From JACVRX01 sp963819885 (lineage in GTDB: Bacteria; Actinomycetota; Actinomycetes; Jiangellales; Jiangellaceae), in contig CAWFXV010000010.1 in assembly GCA_963819885.1 (NCBI GenBank), forward strand, positions 62,001 to 126,000: 64,000 nt of DNA, written 5' to 3'. Each line of letters opens with the position of its first letter. Position 1 is the first letter of the stretch. Below are positions 43,755-51,692 of this stretch, piece after piece. The notes under the pieces are model-generated. The model had not been told where the DNA came from and ran no database searches. It saw only the letters and a program-made list of their open reading frames with translations. The translations under genes were made by a program, and so were the position numbers.

Positions 43755-44960
43755 ATGGCGTACTACCGGAGCGTCGGCATGGTGCCGCCGAAACGGCACA
43801 CCCAGTTCCGCCGGCCCGATGGTCAGCTCTACTACGAGGAACTGATGGGGGAGGAAGGCTTCTCGTCGGATTCCTCGCTGCTCTACCACGTTGGCGTCCC
43901 GTCGGCGATCGTCGACTCTCGGGTATGGGAACTACCTGACCTGCGGACTGTGCCTAACCACCCGCTCACGCCTCGACATCTTCGCCTGCACGACCTGTTT
44001 GCGGGCAACGAATGGAAGGCCCAGGACGTCGTGACCGGTCGGCGCCTGGTGCTCGGGAACGCAGACGTGCGGATCTCCTACGTCGTGGCCGGCGAATCGT
44101 CGCCGCTGTACCGAAACGCGATCGGGGACGAATGCGTCTATGTGGAGGCCGGCTCTGCGATCGTCGAGACGATGTTCGGCGTGCTGGGAGCACGCCAGGG
44201 CGACTACGTGATCATGCCTCGGGCCACGGTGCATCGATGGATTCCCACTGGGGACGAGCCGCTGCGGGCGTACTGCATCGAAGCGAACTCACACGTCACG
44301 CCGCCCAAGCGGTACCTGTCCAGGTTCGGCCAGCTGCTCGAGCACTCGCCGTACTGCGAGCGCGACCTGCACGGGCCGACGGAACCGATGCTCGTCGAGC
44401 AAGCTGACGTCGAGGTCTACACCAAGCACCGAGGGCACGGCCCGTCTGGGCTGGTCGGCAGCATTGTCGTCTATCCCACGCATCCCTTCGACGTCATCGG
44501 CTGGGACGGGTGCCTCTACCCGTACACCTTCAACGTCTCGGACTACGAGCCGATCACAGGCCGGGTCCACCAGCCGCCGCCTGTTCACCAGGTGTTCGAG
44601 GGCTACAACTTCGTCGTCTGCAACTTCGTGCCACGCAAGGTCGACTACCACCCACTCGCCGTTCCCGTTCCCTACTACCACTCCAATGTGGACAGCGACG
44701 AGGTGATGTTCTACTGCGAGGGCGACTACGAGGCCCGGAAGGGCTCTGGTATCGGCCGTGGCTCGATCTCGCTGCATCCCGGCGGACACAGCCACGGCCC
44801 CCAACCGGCCGCCATCGAGGCCGCACTGGGCAAGGACTACTTCGACGAGCTCGCCGTCATGGTCGACACTTTCCGACCGTTGGAGCTCGGCGAGGCGGGG
44901 GTGGAGTGTGACGACGGTGTGTACGCGTGGTCATGGAGCGGACGCGGCCCGGAGGCCTGA
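43755..44960 (+). CDS. hmgA: Homogentisate 1,2-dioxygenase
   Basis: Cupin Fe(II) enzyme of 401 aa that opens the homogentisate ring to maleylacetoacetate. The ATG follows GGAGGAAC. The N-terminus MAYYRSVGMVPPKRHTQFRR and the metal-site region HQVFEGYNFVVCNF with PVPYYHSNVDSDEVMFYCEG and SLHPGGHSHGPQP are as in the family. The last residues, WSGRGPEA, are encoded by a 40-bp repeat that recurs 76 bp downstream, so the extreme C-terminus may be acquired. Confidence 0.95.
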   Translation: MAYYRSVGMVPPKRHTQFRRPDGQLYYEELMGEEGFSSDSSLLYHVGVPSAIVDSRVWELPDLRTVPNHPLTPRHLRLHDLFAGNEWKAQDVVTGRRLVLGNADVRISYVVAGESSPLYRNAIGDECVYVEAGSAIVETMFGVLGARQGDYVIMPRATVHRWIPTGDEPLRAYCIEANSHVTPPKRYLSRFGQLLEHSPYCERDLHGPTEPMLVEQADVEVYTKHRGHGPSGLVGSIVVYPTHPFDVIGWDGCLYPYTFNVSDYEPITGRVHQPPPVHQVFEGYNFVVCNFVPRKVDYHPLAVPVPYYHSNVDSDEVMFYCEGDYEARKGSGIGRGSISLHPGGHSHGPQPAAIEAALGKDYFDELAVMVDTFRPLELGEAGVECDDGVYAWSWSGRGPEA

Positions 44961-45048
44961 GCGAGCGGCGCGAGCGGGAGGCCGGAGGGCGCGGGTGCGA
45001 CCAGCAGAATGGAGCGGACGCGGCCCGGAGGCCTGAGCGAGCGGCGCG
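44933..45048. repeat. 40-bp direct repeat at the hmgA 3' end
   Basis: The same 40 bases occur at 44933-44972 and 45009-45048, offset by 76 bp. Both begin ATGGAGCGGACGCGG and end GCGAGCGGCGCG. The first copy encodes the last codons and stop of hmgA. The 36 bp between contain a related inverted segment (GAGCGGGAGGCC). It could be a tandem duplication or a dispersed GC-rich repeat family. Confidence 0.85.
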
Positions 45049-45062
45049 TGCCTCACCTGATG

Positions 45063-45103
45063 GAGCGGTACTTCACCAGGATTGCCATGGTGAAGTACCG
45101 CTC
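45063..45103. terminator. Long perfect hairpin between hmgA and a convergent small gene
   Basis: GAGCGGTACTTCACC (45063-45077) is the exact reverse complement of GGTGAAGTACCGCTC (45089-45103), with an 11-nt loop. The 15-bp stem lies between hmgA (plus strand) and the small membrane protein gene (minus strand, stop at 45141). It probably terminates both transcripts. Confidence 0.75.
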
Positions 45104-45140
45104 GGGGTGGTTGAGGTAGTCGACCTCCGAGAGTCGGAGG

Positions 45141-45293
45141 CTAGACGCTGGCGCGCCCGCGGCCGACGAAGGAGAGTACGAGGCCTACGACCAGAACGAT
45201 GACGCCGATCCAGATCAGCGCCGAACCGACGCCGGCGAAGCCGAGAATCGCGAGCACGACACCGGCGATGATCAGCAGCAACCAGAGAGCCAC
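45141..45293 (-). CDS. Small hydrophobic membrane protein (50 aa)
   Basis: A 50-aa gene with a GTG start at 45293 and an ideal ribosome site (GGAGG four nt upstream). The protein is almost wholly hydrophobic: MALWLLLIIAGVVLAILGFA, then a short Gly/Ser turn and a second helix (LIWIGVIVLVVGLVLSFVG) with a basic tail. It is a two-helix protein of a type common in actinobacteria, with no known function. Confidence 0.8.
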   Translation of the reverse strand: MALWLLLIIAGVVLAILGFAGVGSALIWIGVIVLVVGLVLSFVGRGRASV

Positions 45294-45398
45294 TGTTCCT
45301 CCACCTTCTGTTGTGGCGGGCCCCCGCGCCCGCGTCCGACGACCCCACCGTGCCCGGTTGGTGAACCGCTCAAACCTGAAAGCGTGGTGCGTCGCGGC

Positions 45399-45995
45399 TC
45401 ACGGATGCAGGACCGGATCGCCTTCGAGCACGACCCCAGCGCCGCGAAGCTGCCTGAGCGCGGCCTCGGTGGTGGCCCGCGCTACACCGGCTGTCATCGG
45501 CAGCAGCACTCGGGTCTGGAAGCCTTCCGTCGACGCGTCCAGCGCCGTAGCGCGCACGCAGTGGTCTGTTGCGATACCCACGATGTCGACCGACGACACA
45601 GAGTGCTGCCGGAGCCAGTCGGCCAGCGGTACACCGTCGTGCGACCTGCCCTCGAATCCCGAGTAGGCAGCCGCGTACTCACCCTTGTCGAAGACGGCGT
45701 CGAAGGGCTGCGGATCCAGGTTGGGATGGAACGCAGCCCCGACCGTTCCCGCGATGCAGTGCGGCGGCCAACTGTCGACGTAGTCGGGGTCAGCCGAGAA
45801 GTGCTGGCCCGGGTCGACGTGGTGGTCGCGAGTCGCGACGACATAGTCGTACTCACGGTCTTCCGGTTCGGCGTCCTGCAATCGGCGAAGTACACCCGCG
45901 ATGGAGAACGCGACATGTGCACCTCCGGCGACTGGCAATGCACCGCCTTCGCAGAAGTCGTTCTGCACGTCGGCGATGATCAGCGCCCGAGTCAC
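45399..45995 (-). CDS. pncA: Nicotinamidase
   Basis: Isochorismatase-fold amidase of 198 aa converting nicotinamide to nicotinate. It shows the catalytic Asp in LIIADVQNDFCEGGALPV, metal-site Asp/His in VVATRDHHVDPGQHFS, the Lys in DAVFDKGEYAAAYSGFEG and the catalytic Cys in GIATDHCVRATALDA. GTG start. It is paired with pncB, separated by 5 nt on the same strand, so nicotinate made here feeds directly into NAD salvage. Confidence 0.94.
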   Translation of the reverse strand: MTRALIIADVQNDFCEGGALPVAGGAHVAFSIAGVLRRLQDAEPEDREYDYVVATRDHHVDPGQHFSADPDYVDSWPPHCIAGTVGAAFHPNLDPQPFDAVFDKGEYAAAYSGFEGRSHDGVPLADWLRQHSVSSVDIVGIATDHCVRATALDASTEGFQTRVLLPMTAGVARATTEAALRQLRGAGVVLEGDPVLHP

Positions 45996-46000
45996 GTGTC

Positions 46001-47320
46001 TCAGTCCTCCTGATAGATCGTCGCAATCGCGGGCTCACCGCGAGACATCTGTAGCGCCGTGACGGGCAGCTCCGCACGAGCGGCTTCATGTCGTTCCCGA
46101 GCGATGGATAGTGGTTCACGTCCAACCACCTCTCCGGCCCGGATGAGCGGAATCAGCAACGGCCGGTGAGCATCGGAGCGTGGGGCGGCGTTGCTCAATC
46201 CGATCACCTCCGCCTCGGCGACGCCGTCGGGCGATCGCCGCCGGAAGGCGTACTTCCGACCACCGACGCTCTGCTTGTCGCTGCTCTTCTTCGCGACCGC
46301 CACCATCGCGGCGCCGTCTCCGGCCCGGGCGACCATCTTGTAGACCAAACCGGCGGTCGGGGCACCGGATCCGGTGACCAACGCCGTGCCCACGCCGTAC
46401 GCATCGACCGGCGCAGCCGCGAGGGCCGCGATGGCGTGTTCGTCGAGATCACTTGTCACGACAATCTTGGTGCGAAACGCGCCCAGGGCGTCCAGCTGCT
46501 CGCGAACCGCATACGCCTGGACCAGGAGGTCACCGGAATCCAACCGGACTGCGCCCAGTCCGGGACCCGCGACCTCGACGCCGAGAACGACTGCCATGCC
46601 GACGTCGTAGGTGTCCACCAGCAGCGTGGTGCCTTTGCCGAGTGAGTCGACTTGGGCAGAGAACGCATCCCGCTCGTCGTCGTGCAGAAGTGTGAACGCG
46701 TGTGCGCTGGTGCCTCGAGTGGGAACGCCATAGGTGCGACCCGCCTCGAGGTTGCTCGTCGACGCAAATCCGGCCACGTAGGCCGCTCGAGCCGCCGCCA
46801 CAGCGGCCCATTCGTGGGTACGACGTGAACCCATCTCGATGCATGGCCGAGCACCGGCAGCGGAGGTCATCCGCGACGCAGCGGACGCGACCGCCGAATC
46901 GAAGTTGAGAACGGACAGGACCACGGTCTCCAGGACGACCGCTTCAGCGAAGCTCGCCTCCACCACCAGGATCGGCGAGTACGGGAAGAAGCACTCCCCC
47001 TCGCCGTAACCCCAGACATCCCCGGTGAAGCGGTAGTCGGCCAGCCAGGACAACGTCGGCTCGTCGACTACCGCACGACGCTCTAGATCGGCGAGCGCCG
47101 CCTGGTCGAAGCGGAACCGCTCGATCGCATCCAGCAGCCGTCCGGTGCCGCCGACCACGCCATACCGCCGCCCCTCGGGCAGGCGACGAGCGAAGACTTC
47201 GAAGATCGAGCGGCGGTGGGCCGTTCCGCGCGCCAACGCCGCCTGGACCATCGTCAGCTCGTAGTGATCCGTCAGCAGCGCGGTCGGGAGGCCACTGTTG
47301 GCTGGCACTGGGCCCGGCAC
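46001..47320 (-). CDS. pncB: Nicotinate phosphoribosyltransferase
   Basis: A 439-aa enzyme joining nicotinate and PRPP to give nicotinate mononucleotide. The GTG at 47320 is chosen because the family begins shortly before LPTALLTDHYELTMVQAALA and because longer starts would run into the divergent clpS promoter. Other blocks: RRLPEGRRYGVVGGTGRLLD, FSPI-like SPILVVEASFAEAVVLET, STSNLEAGRTYGVPTRGTSA, VDTYDVGMA, RLDSGDL and TSDLDEHAI. It is divergent from clpS, as in M. tuberculosis. Confidence 0.92.
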   Translation of the reverse strand: MPGPVPANSGLPTALLTDHYELTMVQAALARGTAHRRSIFEVFARRLPEGRRYGVVGGTGRLLDAIERFRFDQAALADLERRAVVDEPTLSWLADYRFTGDVWGYGEGECFFPYSPILVVEASFAEAVVLETVVLSVLNFDSAVASAASRMTSAAGARPCIEMGSRRTHEWAAVAAARAAYVAGFASTSNLEAGRTYGVPTRGTSAHAFTLLHDDERDAFSAQVDSLGKGTTLLVDTYDVGMAVVLGVEVAGPGLGAVRLDSGDLLVQAYAVREQLDALGAFRTKIVVTSDLDEHAIAALAAAPVDAYGVGTALVTGSGAPTAGLVYKMVARAGDGAAMVAVAKKSSDKQSVGGRKYAFRRRSPDGVAEAEVIGLSNAAPRSDAHRPLLIPLIRAGEVVGREPLSIARERHEAARAELPVTALQMSRGEPAIATIYQED

Positions 47321-47381
47321 GATCAACAGGGTAACTGCGAGCTCTGCCTCTGCGGGAGGATCAAGTGACACCATTGGGGCC

Positions 47382-47681
47382 GTGACCACCGCACCCGCCG
47401 AGGTCGAGCGGCCAGAGGCCGACGAGGTCGTCGTGCCGGACACGCCGTGGTCGACCGTGGTATGGAACGATCCGGTCAACTTGATGTCGTACGTGACCTA
47501 CGTGTTCCAGTCCTATTTTGGCTACGTCCGCAGCAAGGCCGAACGGCTCATGCTCGACGTTCACGAGAAAGGCAAGGCGACCGTCTCGTCCGGAACCCGG
47601 GAGGCGATGGAGCGCGACGTGGAAGCCATGCATGGCTACGGCCTGTGGGCCACGATGCAGAAGGCGGGGGACCGAGGCTGA
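47382..47681 (+). CDS. clpS: ATP-dependent Clp protease adaptor ClpS
   Basis: A 99-aa adaptor that delivers N-end-rule substrates to ClpAP/ClpCP. The GTG at 47382 gives an acidic N-terminal arm, then WSTVVWNDPVNLMSYVTYVF with the Asn-Asp pair, and MLDVHEKGKATVSSGTREAM. It is divergent from pncB with a 61-bp gap and overlaps the next gene (CTGA), matching the Rv1330c/Rv1331 arrangement. Confidence 0.93.
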   Translation: MTTAPAEVERPEADEVVVPDTPWSTVVWNDPVNLMSYVTYVFQSYFGYVRSKAERLMLDVHEKGKATVSSGTREAMERDVEAMHGYGLWATMQKAGDRG

Positions 47682-48286
47682 GCACCGCGTTTCGGCGTAC
47701 CCGCGGCGACGGAGTGTCTGCCGCCTTCCACCAGGTCGAGATCGAACTGCTGCGCTCCCTGGTCGGGCAGCTCCTGGAGTTGGTGCGGGGTCAGCCACGG
47801 CCAAAGGAGCCCCAGATCTCCGACGACCCGCTGGCCATGGCGTTCGGCTTCGGCGACGATCCATCCCGGCCGACAGATCCGGTCGTCCTGCGGTTGTTTC
47901 CCGATGGTTATCGCGACGACGACGAGGCAGCTGACGAGTTTCGCCGCTTTACCGAGCGGAGCCTGCGCGAGGCCAAGGCGAACAATGCGGCGACGGTCTT
48001 GGCATCCCTGGAAGCAGTCGGCCCGACGGACTCGGCGAAGGAGGACGTGTCCAAACGCGAGAAGGTCCGGCTGCGGCTGGATCCTGCCGCGGCGCAAGCA
48101 TGGCTGCGGACGCTCACCGACCTGCGGCTGGCCCTCGGCACCCGACTTGGGGTCGAGGAGGGCGACGAAGCGCACTGGGAATCGCTCGATGACGGCGACC
48201 CCCGTCGGCATATCCACGACGTCTACGAGTGGCTCGGCTGGGTTCAGGAGACCCTCGTCCGCGCCCTGTCCGCCAGACTTCGTTGA
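47678..48286 (+). CDS. DUF2017 family protein
   Basis: A protein of about 202 aa of the actinobacterial DUF2017 family. The start is uncertain: a CTG at 47678 overlaps the clpS stop and includes the family-like TAFRRTRGDG segment; a GTG at 47714 is the first conventional start. The core reads QVEIELLRSLVGQLLELVRG, DDPLAMAFGFGDDP and FPDGYRDDDEAADEFRRFTE. The function is unknown, but the gene almost always follows clpS, suggesting a role with ClpS or the Clp protease. Confidence 0.85.
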   Translation: MSTAFRRTRGDGVSAAFHQVEIELLRSLVGQLLELVRGQPRPKEPQISDDPLAMAFGFGDDPSRPTDPVVLRLFPDGYRDDDEAADEFRRFTERSLREAKANNAATVLASLEAVGPTDSAKEDVSKREKVRLRLDPAAAQAWLRTLTDLRLALGTRLGVEEGDEAHWESLDDGDPRRHIHDVYEWLGWVQETLVRALSARLR

Positions 48287-48311
48287 CGCCGTTGGCTTAG
48301 GCTCGTCGGCC

Positions 48312-48725
48312 GTGCTCAACATCGGCAGCGACCTGGTCGAAGCGATCATCGCCCACGCCCGCCGGGACCATCCCGACGAAGCCTGTGGCGTCATCGCCGG
48401 CCCGGAGGGCTCCGACCGGCCGGTTCGGTTGGTGCCCATGGCCAACGCCGAGCGGTCACCAACTTTCTATCGGTTCGATTCGCTCGAACAACTCGCGGTC
48501 TGGCGAGAGATGGACGAGCGCGACGAGGAACCGATCGTCATCTACCACTCGCACACGGCGACGGAGGCGTATCCATCTCGCACCGACGTCGCCTATGCGG
48601 CCGAGCCCACTGCCCATTATGTCCTGGTATCGACTCGCGAACCCGACCACGTGGAGATCCGTTCGTTCCGGATCGTCGACGGTGAAGTGACCGAGGAAGA
48701 GGTTCACGTCACCGGTCGGGAATGA
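48312..48725 (+). CDS. mec: JAMM-domain metalloprotease (Mec-like, M67 family)
   Basis: A 137-aa JAB1/MPN+ zinc protease with a GTG start. The JAMM residues are all visible: Glu in HPDEACGVIAGPEG, and YHSHTATEAYPSRTD giving HxH-x7-SxxD. In M. tuberculosis the equivalent enzyme releases cysteine from the CysO-cysteine adduct. The next two genes here are cysO and cysM, so the same job is expected. The CysO here also has a C-terminal extension that this protease could trim. Confidence 0.9.
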   Translation: MLNIGSDLVEAIIAHARRDHPDEACGVIAGPEGSDRPVRLVPMANAERSPTFYRFDSLEQLAVWREMDERDEEPIVIYHSHTATEAYPSRTDVAYAAEPTAHYVLVSTREPDHVEIRSFRIVDGEVTEEEVHVTGRE

Positions 48726-48787
48726 TGGGTTCGGGCATGCCCGTTTCCCGGTACCGACGACCCTTCTCGAGCACAGGAGCCCGGCCG

Positions 48788-49072
48788 ATGGCCATCGAGG
48801 TTCGCATCCCCACGATCCTGCGCCAGTACACCGGCGGCGCAAAGGCCGTCGGGGGCACCGGCGACACCCTGGCAGCGGTCATCGACGACCTGGAATCGCG
48901 CCATCCGGGCCTGCGCAGCCGTCTCGTCGACGGCGAGGGCCTGCGCCGGTTCGTCAACGTATACCTCAACGACGAAGACGTCCGGTTCCTCGAGGGGCTG
49001 AAGACGCCTGTCTCGGACGGTGACTCGGTGACGGTCCTGCCGGCGGTGGCCGGAGGGGGCATCCGCAGGTGA
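48788..49072 (+). CDS. cysO: Sulfur-carrier protein CysO (MoaD/ThiS family)
   Basis: A 94-aa beta-grasp ubiquitin-like protein from the ATG at 48788 (AGGAG nine nt upstream). The family's C-terminal Gly-Gly is followed by extra residues: TVLPAVAGGGIRR. To carry sulfur as a C-terminal thiocarboxylate the protein would need the tail removed, presumably by the JAMM protease encoded just upstream. The carrier would then donate sulfur to O-phosphoserine in the CysM reaction. Its stop overlaps the cysM GTG start. Confidence 0.9.
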   Translation: MAIEVRIPTILRQYTGGAKAVGGTGDTLAAVIDDLESRHPGLRSRLVDGEGLRRFVNVYLNDEDVRFLEGLKTPVSDGDSVTVLPAVAGGGIRR

Positions 49073-50016
49073 GGTTCGACTCACTGCTGGACTCGGTGGG
49101 GCGCACCCCGCTGGTCGGGCTGCCCCGGATGTCACCGTCGCCCGACGTCCGACTGTGGGCGAAGCTGGAGGACCGCAACCCTACCGGTTCACTCAAGGAC
49201 CGCCCGGCGCTGCAGATGATCGAGGCTGCGGAGCGCGAGGGCCTGCTGTCGCCGGGCTGCACGATCTTGGAGCCGACGTCGGGCAACACCGGCATCTCGC
49301 TGGCGATGGCCGCTGCGGTAAAGGGGTATCGGCTGGTGTGCGTCATGCCGGAGAACACCTCGGTGGAGCGTCGGCAGTTGTTGACGATGTGGGGCGCGAA
49401 GGTCGTCTCCTCGGCGGCAGCGGGCGGCTCGAACGAGGCCGTCCGAGTTGCCAAGCAGATGGCAGCCGAGAACCCGGGCTGGGTCATGCTGTACCAGTAC
49501 GGCAACCCCGCCAATACCGTCGCCCATTATTCGACGACGGGGCCGGAGATCCTCGAGGACCTTCCGACGATCACCCACTTCGTCGCCGGTCTGGGGACGA
49601 CGGGGACGTTGATGGGCGTCGGGCGTTATCTGCGCGAGAAGATCCCGAGCATCCGCATCGTTGCGGCCGAGCCGCGCTACGGCGAGCTGGTCTACGGCCT
49701 GCGCAACCTCGACGAAGGATTCGTCCCCGAGCTCTACGACGAGTCGGTTCTGTCCTCGCGCTTCTCGGTCGGCCCCCGCGAGGCCATCCGCCGAATGCGC
49801 GAGCTGCTGGCGAACGAGGGAATCTTCGCCGGGATATCCACCGGCGCCATCGTGCACGCCGCACTCGCCGAGGCGGCCAAGGCGGTCAAGGCCCACGAAC
49901 GCGCCGACATCGCGTTCCTGGTGTGCGATGGAGGCTGGAAGTACCTGTCGACGGGTGCCTACGAAGGTACGCTCGACGAAGCCGAGGATCGCCTCGACGG
50001 CCACCTCTGGGCGTGA
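49069..50016 (+). CDS. cysM: O-phosphoserine sulfhydrylase (cysteine synthase CysM)
   Basis: A 315-aa PLP enzyme. It shows the Lys-containing motif NPTGSLKDRPALQMIEAAE, the substrate loop EPTSGNTGISLAMAA, PLP phosphate-binding GLGTTGTLMGVGRYL and the C-terminal Ser-Thr contact (CDGGWKYLSTGAYEG). Position after mec-cysO identifies it as the CysO-dependent enzyme, using thiocarboxylated CysO and O-phosphoserine, rather than a sulfide-dependent CysK. This route resists oxidants and is typical of actinobacteria. Confidence 0.93.
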   Translation: MRFDSLLDSVGRTPLVGLPRMSPSPDVRLWAKLEDRNPTGSLKDRPALQMIEAAEREGLLSPGCTILEPTSGNTGISLAMAAAVKGYRLVCVMPENTSVERRQLLTMWGAKVVSSAAAGGSNEAVRVAKQMAAENPGWVMLYQYGNPANTVAHYSTTGPEILEDLPTITHFVAGLGTTGTLMGVGRYLREKIPSIRIVAAEPRYGELVYGLRNLDEGFVPELYDESVLSSRFSVGPREAIRRMRELLANEGIFAGISTGAIVHAALAEAAKAVKAHERADIAFLVCDGGWKYLSTGAYEGTLDEAEDRLDGHLWA

Positions 50017-50033
50017 GTCTGTGGTGCACGCGC

Positions 50034-50393
50034 CTACCACCGTTGCGAGCCGGTGGTGGAGCCGGCCCGCGGATGCCCAGCCAGGCCGATGGACGGGCAG
50101 TCGTCCAGCGGCCGGGTCGGCGGCGGAATCTCGTCCCGGAATACGTTGAGCACGACCTCGCAATCGCAACCCCCGCCTTGTAGCTCGAGCTGATCGCTCA
50201 GGTCCGGCGGCGCACCGGGGTTGGCCCGCTGCCAGCGACGAACGCTGGCAAAGCCGCCGTCGCAACCGCGCCGCGACACCGCCCGGCGCAGGAAGCAGCG
50301 TAGGCACTCGTGCGGTTCCGGGTCACTGTGTTCCCGTGCGAGCGACGCCAGGAACTGCTCGGCCTCGTCACCGATGGACATCTCATTTCCCAT
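50034..50393 (-). CDS. DUF2695 domain protein
   Basis: A 119-aa protein with DUF2695 features: PHECLRCFLRRAVSRRGCDG and LQGGGCDCEVVLNVF, a Cys pattern that could bind a metal. The C-terminal 35 residues are low-complexity. It is on the opposite strand to its neighbours and interrupts the otherwise collinear cysM-murI block. The function is unknown. Confidence 0.75.
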   Translation of the reverse strand: MGNEMSIGDEAEQFLASLAREHSDPEPHECLRCFLRRAVSRRGCDGGFASVRRWQRANPGAPPDLSDQLELQGGGCDCEVVLNVFRDEIPPPTRPLDDCPSIGLAGHPRAGSTTGSQRW

Positions 50394-50595
50394 CTCGGTC
50401 CCCTTCGATCGGCGGAACGGATGCCCTGTTGTCTACAGCGGCGCTCTGACAGGCACGGCGCACCCGACGAGCTCGGCGCACCACACACGTGCACAGATCG
50501 CGACAATCAACAGCCAGCGGCCCGCCGCCAAGGTTGTCCACAGATGGCGCCGTTGGTATGGAGTCGCCGCCACCGACGCGGCAGGCTCGCCGGCC

Positions 50596-51669
50596 ATGAG
50601 CCAAGTAGCCCCGCCCGCCGTGGTCACGTTCAGCAGCCCGGTCGACATCGTCGGCGCGATCCCGTCCATGCTGGGCTTCCACCCGGTGGAGAGCCTGGTG
50701 GTGATGTGCCTGCGCGGCCCGCGCCATCGAACCGGGCTGACCATGCGCATCGACCTCGTCGATCCCGAGTACGACGAGCGCTTCGCGGCCGAGACAGCTG
50801 CCCGGGTAGCCACGGACAAGGCCGGCGCGGCGATCGTCGTCTGCTATACCGATGTGCCGGCCGAAGCAGACCGGCTGCCCCGGGCGGGCCTTGTCGACGA
50901 GGTCGGCGGGCAGTTGCTCAGGCGCGGGATCGAGCTGGCAGAAGCACTGTTGGTGCGCGAGGGCAGGTGGTTCTCCTATACCTGCAGCCAGTCCTGCTGC
51001 CCGCTAGAGGGCACCGTGATCCCGGCCGTGCCCGCGGGGGTTGTTGCCCAACTCGAGGCGGAGCGAGTGCTCTCGGGCCGGACCATCCTCCCGTCACGCG
51101 ACGATCTCGAGGCGAGCCTGCGCGCCCCGGTGGCGTTGCGACGCATCGCTCTCGAGCAGGTGTACGACCGGGTCGGTGAGGCAATCGTGGCGGAGATCAT
51201 CGACGGCGGCGCCGACGCGTTCGCGCGGCGCACCGTTGCGGTGGCGCGTGAGGCGTTCGCCGAATACGTCGACGGCACCTACGGGCTCGACGACGACGAC
51301 GCCGCGCGGATCGTGCTCGGGCTCCGCGACAAGGTCGTGCGAGACGAACTGACCACATGGGGGCTCGACGGTCGAACCGATGAGCTGATCGCGTTTCTCA
51401 CCGAGCTGGCGCAGCGAGCTCTCGACGTAGACGCGGCGCCGATATGCACGGTTCTCGCCTCCGTCGTCTATCAGCACGGCGGTGGCCCGCTCGCCACCAT
51501 TGCGCTCGAACGCGCGCTGCGCAGCGACCCTGGCTACGAGATGGCCCGGCTGCTGGAGGCCATGCTCCTCGGCCAACTGCCGCCTGCGCAGTTGCGGGCA
51601 ATCATCAAGGACACCCGACCTGAGGTGCGTCGGCAGCTTGGCGAGTCGGAGACGGCGATAGACGGGTAA
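50596..51669 (+). CDS. DUF4192 family protein
   Basis: A 357-aa actinobacterial protein from the ATG at 50596. The family start SSPVDIVGAIPSMLGFHPVE is followed by SLVVMCLRG and, in the middle, FSYTCSQSCCPLEGTVIP with clustered Cys. The C-terminal half is helical. No enzyme motif is recognised. It lies 197 bp downstream of the divergent DUF2695 gene and 23 bp before murI, so it may lead the murI operon. Confidence 0.85.
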   Translation: MSQVAPPAVVTFSSPVDIVGAIPSMLGFHPVESLVVMCLRGPRHRTGLTMRIDLVDPEYDERFAAETAARVATDKAGAAIVVCYTDVPAEADRLPRAGLVDEVGGQLLRRGIELAEALLVREGRWFSYTCSQSCCPLEGTVIPAVPAGVVAQLEAERVLSGRTILPSRDDLEASLRAPVALRRIALEQVYDRVGEAIVAEIIDGGADAFARRTVAVAREAFAEYVDGTYGLDDDDAARIVLGLRDKVVRDELTTWGLDGRTDELIAFLTELAQRALDVDAAPICTVLASVVYQHGGGPLATIALERALRSDPGYEMARLLEAMLLGQLPPAQLRAIIKDTRPEVRRQLGESETAIDG

Positions 51670-51692
51670 GCCTGGCGTACGCTCGTCGCGCC

